Counted from the stretch's first letter, positions 1 to 8,795 are shown. The stretch is DNA of 64,000 nt from Salipiger sp. H15 (GCF_040409955.1 NZ_CP123384.1:2675501-2739500); one strand, 5' to 3'. Translations and numbers: made by a program. Notes: generated by a model from the sequence alone, not told the origin.

Positions 1-554
1 CGATGGAGCGCGGCTCGGACCTGCCGCGCGACGTGGCCGTGGGCGACGTGCTGCTCGGCCTCGCCTCGGACGGCGTGCACTCGAACGGCTACAGCCTCGT
101 GCGCAAGCTGGTCGAGGTCTCGAGCCTGGGCTGGGAGGCCGACTGCCCCTGGGCCGAGGGCTCGCTGGGCGAGGTGCTGCTGACCCCGACGCGGCTCTAC
201 GTGAAGCAGGCGCTGGCGGCGGTCCGCGCCGGCGGCGTGCACGCGCTGGCGCATATCACCGGCGGCGGCCTCACCGAGAACCTGCCGCGCGTGCTGCCCG
301 AGGGCTGCGGCGCGACCATCGACCTCGGCGCCTGGGAGCTTCCGCCGGTCTTCAAGTGGATGGCCGGCGTCGGCGGCATCGCCGAGCGCGAGATGCTGAA
401 GACCTTCAACTGCGGCATCGGCATGATCCTGTCGGTCTCGGCCGACCGTGCCGAGGCGCTGAAGGCGCTGCTCGAGGCCGAGGGCGAGACCGTCTTCACC
501 CTCGGCACCGTGACCGAGGGGCAGGGCGTTGCCTACGAGGGCGCGCTTAAGTGA
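1..554 (+). CDS. purM: Phosphoribosylformylglycinamidine cyclo-ligase (AIR synthetase), 5' truncated
   Basis: This is the C-terminal half of PurM, the cytosolic ATP-dependent enzyme that closes the imidazole ring of AIR in purine synthesis. The reading frame enters the window already open and gives 183 residues from base 3; the family is usually about 345 residues, so the N-terminal half lies outside. The visible part has the typical stretches LLGLASDGVHSNGYSLVRK, AHITGGGLTENLPR and the VFKWM-NCGIGM region. The stop overlaps the purN GTG start by four bases, which implies translational coupling. Function is secure; only the start is unseen. Confidence 0.95.
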   Translation, partial: MERGSDLPRDVAVGDVLLGLASDGVHSNGYSLVRKLVEVSSLGWEADCPWAEGSLGEVLLTPTRLYVKQALAAVRAGGVHALAHITGGGLTENLPRVLPEGCGATIDLGAWELPPVFKWMAGVGGIAEREMLKTFNCGIGMILSVSADRAEALKALLEAEGETVFTLGTVTEGQGVAYEGALK

Positions 555-1141
555 AACGCGTCGCGATCTTCATCTCGGGCGGCGGCTCCAACATGGTGAC
601 GCTGGCCGAGAGCATGACCGGGGATCACCCCGCGCGTCCGGTGCTGGTGCTGTCGAACAACGCCGATGCGGGCGGGCTGAGGAAGGCCGAGGCGATGGGC
701 ATTCCCACCGCCGTCGTCGACCACCGCCCGTTCAAGGGCGACCGTCCCGGCTTCGAGGCGGCGCTGCAGGCCGAGCTCGACAAGGCGCAGCCCGACATCC
801 TCTGCCTTGCGGGGTTCATGCGCGTGCTGACCGCCGGCTTCGTCGAGCCGTGGAAGGGGCGGATGCTGAACATCCACCCCTCGCTGCTGCCGAAGTACCG
901 CGGGCTGCACACCCATGCGCGGGCGCTGGAGGCGGGCGATGCCGAGCATGGCTGCACCGTGCACGAGGTCACGCCCGAGCTTGACGACGGCCCGCTGCTG
1001 GGACAGGCGCGGGTGCCGGTGCTGGCAGGCGATACGCCCGACAGCCTCGCCGCGCGCGTCCTCGAGATGGAGCACAGGCTCTACCCGGCGGTGCTGCGCC
1101 GCTTCGCCGCGGGCGACCGCACGCCGGTGCTTCTGCCTTAA
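551..1141 (+). CDS. purN: Phosphoribosylglycinamide formyltransferase (GART)
   Basis: PurN transfers a formyl group from 10-formyltetrahydrofolate to GAR in purine synthesis in the cytosol. The 196-residue product is of normal length. It opens with IFISGGGSNM, has the substrate-binding LSNNADAGG stretch, and carries the catalytic Asn and His in LNIHPSLLPKYRG and the catalytic Asp in ELDDGPLLGQ. The GTG start at 551 lies inside the purM stop (GTGA overlap), so the two genes form one operon. The TAA stop overlaps, base for base, the stop of a convergent small gene on the other strand. Confidence 0.96.
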   Translation: MKRVAIFISGGGSNMVTLAESMTGDHPARPVLVLSNNADAGGLRKAEAMGIPTAVVDHRPFKGDRPGFEAALQAELDKAQPDILCLAGFMRVLTAGFVEPWKGRMLNIHPSLLPKYRGLHTHARALEAGDAEHGCTVHEVTPELDDGPLLGQARVPVLAGDTPDSLAARVLEMEHRLYPAVLRRFAAGDRTPVLLP

Positions 1142-1323
1142 TGCGTCACGCGATGGCCGGCGGCGTTGCCGTGCCAGTCGATCGGCGCCGCGCCCGGGTC
1201 GGGCGCGGTGAGCGCGGGCAGGCCGACGAGCGCCAGCAGAGCGATCGCCGCCCAGAGCGAGGCATGGCCGCCGCGCACGGCGGGGCGGTGGGTGTAGCTG
1301 TAGGCAAGGTCGAGCGAGGTCAT
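1138..1323 (-). CDS. Small single-pass membrane protein, hypothetical
   Basis: A 61-residue protein of unknown function. One hydrophobic segment (about residues 23-42, SLWAAIALLALVGLPALTA) should cross the membrane, with a His- and Arg-rich N-terminal part and a short polar tail. A good ribosome-binding site (GGGAG) precedes the ATG at 1323. The stop codon shares the tetranucleotide TTAA with the convergent purN stop. The membrane segment and ribosome site favour a real gene; no family was recognised. Confidence 0.55.
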   Translation of the reverse strand: MTSLDLAYSYTHRPAVRGGHASLWAAIALLALVGLPALTAPDPGAAPIDWHGNAAGHRVTH

Positions 1324-1525
1324 GGGAGGTCTCCCTTTGGATGTGCCGGGGGGATCAGGAGTGCCCTCAAGATAGGCGATCCGCAGCCTTCGCGAAAACG
1401 AATGCTTGTCACGTCACCCATCACGGGTCTTGATGCTTTTATCCGCGACGGGCTCGCTCGGTGACCGGCTTGCAACCTCAGCACTGCGAAAATGCCGCTC
1501 CGGCGCGCTTTCGGCTGCTGCCGCT

Positions 1526-1554
1526 TTGAACTTCACGCGCCGACGGTGTAGGAC
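1526..1554 (+). promoter_or_regulatory. Likely sigma-70 promoter of rnd
   Basis: TTGAAC at 1526-1531 and TAGGAC at 1549-1554 are separated by 17 bases and lie about 40 bases before the rnd start. The -35 box is good and the -10 box is loose, as is common for housekeeping promoters in Rhodobacteraceae. Called by eye only. Confidence 0.45.
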
Positions 1555-1594
1555 GCGCGATAACCAAGACCAACAAGAACGGGCCGGTGCACGA

Positions 1595-2752
1595 ATGAAG
1601 ACATTGACCAAGACCGAAGAGCTTGCAGAGTTCTGCGCCGAGGCCGCCAGCGCGCCCTACGTGACAGTGGACACCGAGTTCCTGCGCGAGCGCACCTATT
1701 ACTCCAAGCTCTGCCTCATCCAGCTGGCGATCCCCGGCAAGGGCGAAGAGAACGCCGTGCTGGTCGATCCGATGGTCGACGGCCTGTCGCTCGAGCCGCT
1801 GATGGAGCTCTTCCGCAACACCGCGGTGGTCAAGGTCTTCCACGCAGCACGGCAGGATCTCGAGATCTTCTTCGTCGACCACGGCGTCATCCCCGAGCCG
1901 CTCTTCGACACGCAGGTCGCGGCGATGGTCTGCGGCTTCGGCGAGCAGGTGGGCTACGAGACGCTGGTCAAGCGCATCGCCAAGCAGCAGCTCGACAAGA
2001 GCTCGCGCTTCACCGACTGGTCGCGCCGCCCGCTGACCGAGGCGCAGAAGAAATACGCGCTGGCCGACGTGACGCACCTGCGGGTGATCTACGAATTCCT
2101 CGCCGCCAAGCTCGAGGAGTCCGGCCGCGCGCATTGGGTGGCCGAGGAACTGGCGACGCTGACCGACCCCGAGACCTACATCACCCGCCCCGACGAGGCC
2201 TGGCTGCGCGTGCGCACCCGCTCATCGAGCCCGCGCTTCCTGGCGATCGTGCGCGCGCTCGCGGCCTTCCGCGAGGATTACGCGCAGTCGCGCAACATCC
2301 CCCGCAACCGCGTGTTCAAGGATGACGCGCTGGCCGAGCTCGCCTCGACCAAGCCCGTGACCCTCGAAGACCTCGGCCGCTCGCGCCTGCTGCTGCGCGA
2401 GGCGCGCAAGGGTCCGATCGCCGACGGCATCCTCGAGGCGGTGAAGGCCGGGCAGGAGGCCCCCAAGGAGTCGCTGCCCAAGGTCGATGACGACCGTGAC
2501 CAGCTACAGGTGAACCCGGCGCTCGCCGACCTGCTGCGCGTGCTGCTGAAAGCCAAGACCGAAAGCTCGGGCGTCGCCTCGAAGCTGATCGCCCCGGCGG
2601 CGGAGCTCGACGCGATCGCGGCGGGCCAACGCGACGTCAAGGCGCTGAGCGGCTGGCGCCGCGAGGTCTTCGGCGAGGATGCGCTGCGCCTCTGCGACGG
2701 CAAGATCGCATTGGCGGCCAAGGGCAAGATGGTCGAGGTCATCGAGATCTGA
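1595..2752 (+). CDS. rnd: Ribonuclease D
   Basis: RNase D is a 3'-5' exoribonuclease of the DEDD family that trims the 3' end of tRNA precursors and other stable RNAs. The 385-residue product has the first exonuclease motif at VDTEFLRE (about residue 24), the second in FHAARQDLEIF, and the third Y-x3-D in KYALADVTHL. An HRDC-type helical region follows (about residues 210-290), and the C-terminal tail is more variable. I chose the ATG at 1595 because the family motif starts about 20 residues later and a plausible promoter lies just upstream. The open frame runs further upstream to 1406, but that part looks non-coding. Confidence 0.93.
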   Translation: MKTLTKTEELAEFCAEAASAPYVTVDTEFLRERTYYSKLCLIQLAIPGKGEENAVLVDPMVDGLSLEPLMELFRNTAVVKVFHAARQDLEIFFVDHGVIPEPLFDTQVAAMVCGFGEQVGYETLVKRIAKQQLDKSSRFTDWSRRPLTEAQKKYALADVTHLRVIYEFLAAKLEESGRAHWVAEELATLTDPETYITRPDEAWLRVRTRSSSPRFLAIVRALAAFREDYAQSRNIPRNRVFKDDALAELASTKPVTLEDLGRSRLLLREARKGPIADGILEAVKAGQEAPKESLPKVDDDRDQLQVNPALADLLRVLLKAKTESSGVASKLIAPAAELDAIAAGQRDVKALSGWRREVFGEDALRLCDGKIALAAKGKMVEVIEI

Positions 2753-2784
2753 GGCGGGTCCCGCCGAAGAGCACGGAAACGAGA

Positions 2785-2816
2785 AAGGGCGCCGCATCAT
2801 CGCGGCGCCCTTCTTC
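2785..2816. terminator. Bidirectional intrinsic terminator (rnd / convergent lipoprotein gene)
   Basis: A perfect 9-bp stem, GGGCGCCGC (2787-2795) with GCGGCGCCC (2802-2810) and a six-base loop, is followed by TTCTTC on the plus strand. On the minus strand it is followed by TTTCTC. It lies between two convergent genes and can serve both. Confidence 0.75.
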
Positions 2817-2825
2817 ATTCTGCAC

Positions 2826-2871
2826 GCAACTCTCTTCGGAGAGAGTTGCAAATTCCTTCGAAGGAATTTGC
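2826..2871. repeat. Two tandem palindromes sharing GC
   Basis: The first element (2826-2849) is a 10-bp stem GCAACTCTCT/AGAGAGTTGC around TCGG. The second (2848-2871) is a perfect 24-bp palindrome with arm GCAAATTCCTTC. The two share the bases GC at 2848-2849, have the same outer design (GCAA...TTGC with a TTCG centre) and lie between convergent genes after a complete terminator. Could be a second terminator pair or a dispersed hairpin repeat family. Confidence 0.7.
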
Positions 2872-2881
2872 CCGTCCCGCC

Positions 2882-3352
2882 TCAGCGGATGACGCTCTGC
2901 GCGTTGCGCAGGCCCTCGACGCGCAGGGCGCTGTAGGGGGCGAGTTCCTTGTCGCTCATCCATTTCGCCGCGGTGACGGTGCGCGCGGCCTCTCCGGCGG
3001 GGCGCGGGCCGGGCAGCTGCAGCGCCATCAGGCGAAAGGCGAGGGTGCCGGTGTCCTCGGAGCCCTCGATCGGCACCAGCCGCACGTCGAAGGGGCCGGC
3101 ATAATCGGCAACCCCGGTGACCCGGATGATGAACCCGCCGGGCCGGCGCTCGAGCAGCAGCTCGGTGATCGTCCCGACCGGCTGGCCAAGGTAGACCGCC
3201 TTCTTCTTGGCAAAGAAGCTGACCGCGGACCGCTGCGGGATCAGCGGGTTGTTCGCGCCGGTCTCGGTGCTCACGGGCGGTGTCTCTTCCTGGCCGACGC
3301 AACCGCCGAGCACGAGTGCCGAGATCAAGAAGACCGCAACGGGTTTGAACAT
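2882..3352 (-). CDS. Small lipoprotein of unknown function
   Basis: A 156-residue predicted lipoprotein. The N-terminal signal (MFKPVAVFLISALVLGGC) ends in a lipobox LGGC with the lipidated Cys at residue 18. A Pro/Thr-rich linker follows, then a compact globular part with YLGQPVGTITELLLERR and VTGVADYAGPFDVRLVPIEG. The ATG at 3352 was chosen because it starts the signal peptide directly; an upstream in-frame ATG at 3421 would put 23 charged residues before it. It is a monocistronic gene convergent with rnd. No family could be named with certainty. Confidence 0.75.
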   Translation of the reverse strand: MFKPVAVFLISALVLGGCVGQEETPPVSTETGANNPLIPQRSAVSFFAKKKAVYLGQPVGTITELLLERRPGGFIIRVTGVADYAGPFDVRLVPIEGSEDTGTLAFRLMALQLPGPRPAGEAARTVTAAKWMSDKELAPYSALRVEGLRNAQSVIR

Positions 3353-3517
3353 GGTGGGACTGCCCTCTGCCTGTGTTGCCCACGGGGTTAGCCTATCGCG
3401 CCTGCGATGAAAAGCGTGCATTGGCGGGGCTGGACCTTTGCGTCCGGGGGGCCTACTTCTCGGGTCCGATCAGGCCCGTGACCCTCCCTCGGCGCGCGGC
3501 CGCATGAAGGAGCGCAG

Positions 3518-3928
3518 ATGGCACAGGCAGGTTTCGAGGAACTGGTCGAGGATTTCGAATTCCTCGAGGATTGGGAAGACCGCTACCGCACGGTGATCGA
3601 GCTCGGCAAGGCGATGGACCCGCTGCCCGAGGCGCTGAAGGTGCCCGCCACCAAGGTCGAGGGCTGCGCCAGCCAGGTCTGGCTGCACCTGACCTGGGAG
3701 GAGGGACGGCTGCATTTCGAGGGCGAGAGCGACGCGATGATCGTGCGCGGCCTGATCGCCGTGCTGCACCGCCTCTACGACGGGCTGACGCCGGGCGAGG
3801 TGGGCGCGATCGACGCCCGCGCCGAGCTGGGTCGCCTCGGCCTCAACGAGCATCTTTCCGCCCAGCGGTCCAACGGGTTGCGGGCCATGGTGGAGCGGAT
3901 CCGCGAGCAGGCCGCCGCCGCCGCCTGA
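3518..3928 (+). CDS. sufE: Cysteine desulfuration protein SufE
   Basis: SufE accepts persulfide sulfur from the cysteine desulfurase SufS and passes it to the SufBCD scaffold for iron-sulfur cluster assembly in the cytosol. The 136-residue product has normal length. The acceptor Cys is residue 50 in KVEGCASQVWL, the most conserved part of the family, and the N-terminal FEFLEDWEDRYRTVIELG helix is also typical. Here sufE is a stand-alone gene with no suf neighbours, as is often seen in alphaproteobacteria. Confidence 0.95.
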   Translation: MAQAGFEELVEDFEFLEDWEDRYRTVIELGKAMDPLPEALKVPATKVEGCASQVWLHLTWEEGRLHFEGESDAMIVRGLIAVLHRLYDGLTPGEVGAIDARAELGRLGLNEHLSAQRSNGLRAMVERIREQAAAAA

Positions 3929-4029
3929 GGCCCCGCGGCCGCGCGGGCAGGGAGCAAAGCGCTATACATCCGCCCGCCGCTGGCTTAGAACGCCTTTTAA
4001 CCGGAATGACTTGAACGGGCAGAACCAAC

Positions 4030-4593
4030 ATGTCTGAAGAATTCGAACTCGACACCGCCGATCTCCAGCGCCGCATGGATGGTGCGATGGCCAACCTGCG
4101 CACCGAATTCGCCTCGCTGCGGACCGGCCGCGCCTCTGCCTCGATGCTCGAGCCCGTGCACGTCGAGGCCTATGGCCAGATGACCCCGATCAACCAGGTC
4201 GGCACGGTCAACGTGCCCGAGCCGCGCATGGTCACGATCAACGTCTGGGACCGCGGCCTTGTCGGCAAGGTCGAGAAGGCCATCCGCGAGAGCGGCCTCG
4301 GCATCAACCCGCAGCTCAACGGCACGATCATCATGCTGCCGATCCCCGAGCTGAACGAGGAGCGCCGCCGCGAGCTGACCAAGGTCGCCGGCCAGTACGC
4401 CGAGCACGCCCGGGTCTCGATCCGCAACGTGCGCCGCGACGGCATGGACCAGATCAAGAAGGCCAAGGCCGACGGCATGTCCGAGGACGACCAGAAGCTC
4501 TGGGAATCCGAGGTGCAGGATCTGACCGACAACTACATCAAGAAGGTCGACGCCGCGCTGGAGACCAAGCAGGAAGAGATCATGCAGGTCTGA
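4030..4593 (+). CDS. frr: Ribosome recycling factor
   Basis: RRF, together with EF-G, splits post-termination ribosomes so they can be reused. The 187-residue product matches the family length. It shows the signature region [23 protein letters not shown] near residue 30 and the C-terminal helices with [15 protein letters not shown]. In many alphaproteobacteria frr follows pyrH; here sufE precedes it and uppS follows 28 bases after its stop, so frr probably heads the envelope operon that follows. Confidence 0.97.
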   Translation: MSEEFELDTADLQRRMDGAMANLRTEFASLRTGRASASMLEPVHVEAYGQMTPINQVGTVNVPEPRMVTINVWDRGLVGKVEKAIRESGLGINPQLNGTIIMLPIPELNEERRRELTKVAGQYAEHARVSIRNVRRDGMDQIKKAKADGMSEDDQKLWESEVQDLTDNYIKKVDAALETKQEEIMQV

Positions 4594-4621
4594 GGCGGAA
4601 ACGCCCAAGCGAGGAGGGCCT

Positions 4622-5347
4622 ATGCCCAAACCGATCCGAGACGGCAAAGGCCCGCGCCACGTGGCCATCATCATGGACGGCAACGGCCGCTGGGCGACCC
4701 AGAGGGGGCGCCCGCGGCTGTTCGGCCACCATGCCGGCGCCAAGCGGGTGCGCGAAATCGTCGAAGCCTGCCCCGATGCGGGGGTCAAGTACCTGACGAT
4801 CTTCGCCTTCTCGACCGAGAACTGGAAGCGGACCCAGACCGAGGTGGCGGGGCTCATGAGCCTCTTCCGCCGCTACATCCAGAAGGAGGCGCGCGCGCTT
4901 CACGCCGAGAACGTGCGCGTGCGCTTCATCGGCGACCGGGTGAAGCTGGACCGCAAGCTGATCACCCTGATGGACGAGCTCGAGGTGATGACCGCGGGCT
5001 GCACCGGGGTGAACCTGACCATCGCGATCAACTACGGCGGCCGCGACGAGGTCGCCCGGGCGACGCAGCGGCTGGCGCAGGATGTCGCCGACGGCAAGCT
5101 GCGCCCCGAGGACGTCAACGAAGAGACCTTGCCCAAGTACCTTGATACCTGCGTGCTGCCCGACCCGGACCTGGTGATCCGCACCTCGGGCGAGGCGCGC
5201 ATCTCGAACTTCCTGCTCTGGCAGTCGGCCTACGCGGAATACGAGTTCGTCGACACGCTCTGGCCGGATTTCTCGGCCGAGGAGTTCTCGTCCCTGATCG
5301 GCAGCTACGGCATGCGCGAGCGCCGCTACGGCGGTGTGAAGGCATGA
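4622..5347 (+). CDS. uppS: Isoprenyl transferase (undecaprenyl diphosphate synthase)
   Basis: UppS condenses eight isopentenyl diphosphates onto farnesyl diphosphate to make the undecaprenyl carrier for peptidoglycan and polysaccharide export. The 241-residue cis-prenyltransferase shows AIIMDGNGRWA with the catalytic Asp at residue 19, the FAFSTENWKR stretch, and the C-terminal signature RTSGEARISNFLLWQSAYAE. A ribosome site GAGGAGGG lies just before the ATG. The stop overlaps the cdsA start by four bases (ATGA). Confidence 0.96.
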   Translation: MPKPIRDGKGPRHVAIIMDGNGRWATQRGRPRLFGHHAGAKRVREIVEACPDAGVKYLTIFAFSTENWKRTQTEVAGLMSLFRRYIQKEARALHAENVRVRFIGDRVKLDRKLITLMDELEVMTAGCTGVNLTIAINYGGRDEVARATQRLAQDVADGKLRPEDVNEETLPKYLDTCVLPDPDLVIRTSGEARISNFLLWQSAYAEYEFVDTLWPDFSAEEFSSLIGSYGMRERRYGGVKA

Positions 5348-6135
5348 GCTCGGCCCGCTGGAGCGATCTTGGCCCGCGCATGGCGTCGGCCGCCGTGCTC
5401 ATCGTCGTCGCGCTGATCTGCGTCTGGCTGGGCGGCATCTGGTGGCGGCTCGCCATCTCGCTGGCCTGCGGCGGCATGGTCTGGGAACTGGTGAACATGG
5501 TCGACACCAACCGGCGCAGGTCGGCACGGGTGCTGGCGCTGGTCGCCGGGGTCTGCGCGCTGGCCTCGGTCTACCTGCCTCCCGCCTTCGCGCTGCCGCT
5601 GCTGCTGCTTCCCTCGATGGCCGGCCTCGGCCAGATGGAGCGGGGCGGGGTGACCTACGCGGTCTTCACCGCGATGATCATGCTCGCCGGTTACGGCATC
5701 ATGTCGCTGCGCTCGGACTTCGGGCTGACCTGGATGCTCTGGATGGTCTGCGTGGTCGTGGTGACCGACGTCGCGGGCTATTTCGCCGGGCGCGCCATCG
5801 GCGGGCCCAAGCTCTGGCCGCGCGTCAGCCCCAAGAAGACCTGGTCCGGCGCCACCGCCGGCTGGATCGGCGCGGGCATCGTCGGCGCGATCTTCGCGGC
5901 GCTCTCGCGCGAGGCGGGCTTCGGGCTGGTCGGCGTGTCGGTCGCCATCTCCATGGCCAGCCAGATCGGCGACATCGCCGAAAGCGCGATCAAGCGCCGG
6001 GCCGGGGTCAAGGACAGCTCGAACCTGCTGCCCGGCCATGGCGGCCTGCTCGACCGTTTCGACGGCATGCTGGGGGCGGCGCTCTTCCTGCTGATCGCGG
6101 GGCAGATCGTCGACTTCCCCCCCGGGGTCGAGTGA
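5344..6135 (+). CDS. cdsA: Phosphatidate cytidylyltransferase (CDP-diglyceride synthase)
   Basis: CdsA is an inner-membrane enzyme that turns phosphatidic acid and CTP into CDP-diacylglycerol, the precursor of all membrane phospholipids. The 263-residue product is almost wholly hydrophobic, with several membrane segments. It ends in the family signature around SAIKRRAGVKDSSNLLPGHG and LLDRFDGMLGA. It overlaps uppS by four bases and is followed after ten bases by dxr, so it is part of the same operon. Confidence 0.95.
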   Translation: MSSARWSDLGPRMASAAVLIVVALICVWLGGIWWRLAISLACGGMVWELVNMVDTNRRRSARVLALVAGVCALASVYLPPAFALPLLLLPSMAGLGQMERGGVTYAVFTAMIMLAGYGIMSLRSDFGLTWMLWMVCVVVVTDVAGYFAGRAIGGPKLWPRVSPKKTWSGATAGWIGAGIVGAIFAALSREAGFGLVGVSVAISMASQIGDIAESAIKRRAGVKDSSNLLPGHGGLLDRFDGMLGAALFLLIAGQIVDFPPGVE

Positions 6136-6145
6136 GGCGGGTCCG

Positions 6146-7315
6146 ATGAGACGCATTTCGATCTTCGGCGCGACCGGCTCGATCGGTCAGAACACGCTCG
6201 ACCTCATCGCGCGCGCGCCGGAAAGCTATCACGTGGTCGCCCTGACCGGTGGCAACAACGTCGCGCAACTCGCTCAGGACGCACGGAAATTTGGCGCCGA
6301 ACTGGCGGTGACCGCGGACCCGGCGCTGCTGCCCGAACTGCGCGCGCGGCTCGAGGGCTCCGCTGTCGAGGCGGAGGCCGGACCCGAGGCGATCGTCGAG
6401 GCGGCGAGCCGTCAGGCCGACTGGGTGATGTCGGCGATCGTCGGCGCGGCGGGTCTCGCGCCGGGGCTGAAGGCGCTCGAGAAGGGCGCGACGCTGGCGC
6501 TGGCAAACAAAGAAAGCATGGTCTGCGCGGGACCGCTGGTGCTGCGCACGGCGCAGGCCCATGACGGCCGCGTGCTGCCGGTCGACAGCGAGCATTCGGC
6601 GGTCTTCCAGGCGCTGATCGGCGAGGACATAACCCGCGTCGAGCGGGTGATCATCACCGCCTCGGGCGGCGCCTTCCGCGACTGGCCGGTCGAGAAGCTG
6701 GCCGAGGCGACGCCGGAACAGGCCGCCACCCATCCCAACTGGGCGATGGGCCAGCGGATCACGATCGACTCCGCCTCGATGTTCAACAAGGCGCTGGAAG
6801 TCATCGAGACCAAAGAGTTTTTCGGACTCGACCCGGCAAAGATCGAGGTCGTCGTCCACCCCGAGAGCATGATCCACGCGCTGGTCGGCTTCTGCGACGG
6901 CGCGCTGATGGCGCATCTCGGCCCGCCCGACATGCGCCATGCCATCGGCTTTGCACTGCACCATCCGCAGCGCGGCGCGCTGCCGGTCGAGCGGCTCGAC
7001 CTCGTCAAGCTCTCGCAGCTGACCTTCCGCCCCGCCTGCGAGACGCGCTGGCCGGCGCTGCGGCTGGCGCGCGAGGTGATGGCGGCGGGCGGTCTTTCCG
7101 GCGCGGTGTTCAACGCCGCCAAGGAGCAGGCGCTCGACGATTTCATCGCGCGGCGCATCGGCTTCCAGGACATGGCGGTGATCGTCGAGGAGACGCTTTC
7201 CCGGCTTTCCTCCGACAGCGCGCTCACAAGCGCCGAAATCACCCTTGATAACGTGCGCGCGGCTGACCATCTCGCTCGGAGGACCGCGCGCGAGCTGATG
7301 CTGCAGCACCATTGA
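6146..7315 (+). CDS. dxr: 1-deoxy-D-xylulose 5-phosphate reductoisomerase
   Basis: Dxr is the committed step of the MEP isoprenoid pathway: it rearranges and reduces DXP to MEP with NADPH and a divalent metal. The 389-residue product opens with the NADPH-binding loop IFGATGSIGQNTLDLI. It has the catalytic acidic motif PVDSEHSAVFQAL (about residues 145-157) and the substrate loop SMFNKALEVIETKEFFG. Its product line feeds the isoprenyl units used by the upstream uppS, which explains the grouping. Confidence 0.97.
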   Translation: MRRISIFGATGSIGQNTLDLIARAPESYHVVALTGGNNVAQLAQDARKFGAELAVTADPALLPELRARLEGSAVEAEAGPEAIVEAASRQADWVMSAIVGAAGLAPGLKALEKGATLALANKESMVCAGPLVLRTAQAHDGRVLPVDSEHSAVFQALIGEDITRVERVIITASGGAFRDWPVEKLAEATPEQAATHPNWAMGQRITIDSASMFNKALEVIETKEFFGLDPAKIEVVVHPESMIHALVGFCDGALMAHLGPPDMRHAIGFALHHPQRGALPVERLDLVKLSQLTFRPACETRWPALRLAREVMAAGGLSGAVFNAAKEQALDDFIARRIGFQDMAVIVEETLSRLSSDSALTSAEITLDNVRAADHLARRTARELMLQHH

Positions 7316-7375
7316 CGGTCCCCGCGGCGAGTTTGGCGGCGGAAAAAGAAGAAACGATTTGAAAGGGCAGGGCCT

Positions 7376-8722
7376 TTGGAGATCACCCAGCTGATTCCGC
7401 AATTCGGGGGCGCCATCTGGACGCTGCTGGCATTTGTCATCGCGCTGTCGGTGATCGTCGCGATCCACGAATACGGCCACTACATCGTCGGCCGCTGGTC
7501 CGGGATCCACGCGGACGTCTTCTCGCTCGGCTTCGGCCCGGTGCTGTTCAGCCGCGTCGACAAGCGCGGCACGCGCTGGCAGGTCGCCGCGCTGCCCTTC
7601 GGCGGCTACGTGAAGTTCAAGGGCGACGACACCGCCGCCAGCGGCACCTCCGATGCCGCCGCGCTCGAGGCGATGAGCGCCGAGGAACGCCGCCAGACCA
7701 TGACCGGCGCACCGCTCTGGGCCCGTGCCGCCACCGTCGCCGCCGGGCCGGTGTTCAACTTCGCGCTGACCATCGCGCTCTTCACCGGCCTCTTCATGGT
7801 GCAGGGGCAGGTCTCCGAGCCGCTCACCGTCGGCCAGCTGCGCCCGATGCCGAGCGTGCAGGAGCTGCAGGAGGGCGACGTGCTGCTCGAGATCGACGGC
7901 ACCCCCACGCCCTCCTTCGAGGACTCCGAGGGCTTCGAAGCCTTCCTCAAGGCGCTGCCGCTGCAGAACTCGCTGACCTACACGGTCGAGCGCGCCGGCA
8001 GCCGGCAGGAGGTGAACGGCCCCTATGTCTACCCGCCGCTGGTCTCGCAGGTCGTGCCGCGCTCGGCCGCCAACGAGGCGGGAATGGAGCCGGGCGACGT
8101 CATCATGGCGATCGACGGCGTGCCGATCTTCGCCTTCGACCAGCTCAAGCAGCGGGTGGAAAGCTCGGACGGCGCGACGCTGGGGCTGGAGGTCTGGCGC
8201 GAGGGCGAGATCCTCGACCTTGCCCTCACCCCCAAGCGCACCGACGAGCCGCTGCCCGATGGCGGCTACCACGCGGTCTACCGGATCGGCATCGTCGGCG
8301 GCATCTTCTTCGAGCCCGCGACCGAGACCGTGGGCCCCGTCGACGCGATGAAGGGCGCGGTGAGCCGCACCTACAGCATCGCCGCCGGCTCGCTCTCGGG
8401 ACTCTGGCACATGATCGCGGGCAACATCTCGTCCTGCAACCTCTCGGGCCCGATCGGCATCGCCGAGACCTCGGGCGCCATGGCCTCGCAGGGCGGGCAG
8501 AGCTTCCTGACCTTCATCGCGGTGCTCTCGACCGCGGTGGGCCTGCTCAACCTCTTCCCGGTGCCGGTGCTCGACGGCGGGCACCTCGTGTTCTTCGCCT
8601 ACGAGGCGGTGACCGGCAAGCCGCCGTCGGAGCGGGCGTTGCGCGCGCTGATGTCGGTGGGCCTGGCGCTGATCCTCGGCATGATGGTCTTTGCGCTCAG
8701 CAACGATCTCTTCTGCCCCTGA
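7376..8722 (+). CDS. rseP: RIP metalloprotease RseP/MmpA (site-2 protease)
   Basis: RseP cleaves membrane-spanning substrates such as anti-sigma factors and leftover signal peptides inside the inner membrane. The 448-residue product has the zinc motif HEYGH at residues 31-35 inside the first membrane segment. Two PDZ-like domains follow in the periplasmic loop (about 150-220 and 225-300, the second with EAGMEPGDVIMAIDG). The second metal-ligand motif, NLFPVPVLDGGHL, comes near residue 395. The likely start is TTG at 7376 with GAAAGGG upstream; this non-ATG start may keep synthesis low. Confidence 0.95.
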   Translation: MEITQLIPQFGGAIWTLLAFVIALSVIVAIHEYGHYIVGRWSGIHADVFSLGFGPVLFSRVDKRGTRWQVAALPFGGYVKFKGDDTAASGTSDAAALEAMSAEERRQTMTGAPLWARAATVAAGPVFNFALTIALFTGLFMVQGQVSEPLTVGQLRPMPSVQELQEGDVLLEIDGTPTPSFEDSEGFEAFLKALPLQNSLTYTVERAGSRQEVNGPYVYPPLVSQVVPRSAANEAGMEPGDVIMAIDGVPIFAFDQLKQRVESSDGATLGLEVWREGEILDLALTPKRTDEPLPDGGYHAVYRIGIVGGIFFEPATETVGPVDAMKGAVSRTYSIAAGSLSGLWHMIAGNISSCNLSGPIGIAETSGAMASQGGQSFLTFIAVLSTAVGLLNLFPVPVLDGGHLVFFAYEAVTGKPPSERALRALMSVGLALILGMMVFALSNDLFCP

Positions 8723-8759
8723 GGGCAGGGCGCGGCACAAGGGCCAACGGACTTCACGG

Positions 8760-8795
8760 GGCCGGGCGGGAAATGCATCCCGCCCGGCCTTTTTC
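8760..8795 (+). terminator. Intrinsic terminator after rseP
   Basis: A perfect 12-bp stem (arms at 8760-8771 and 8778-8789, GGCCGGGCGGGA and its complement) with a six-base loop is followed by TTTTT. This closes the frr-to-rseP operon, so the genes from 8860 on need their own promoter. Confidence 0.85.
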
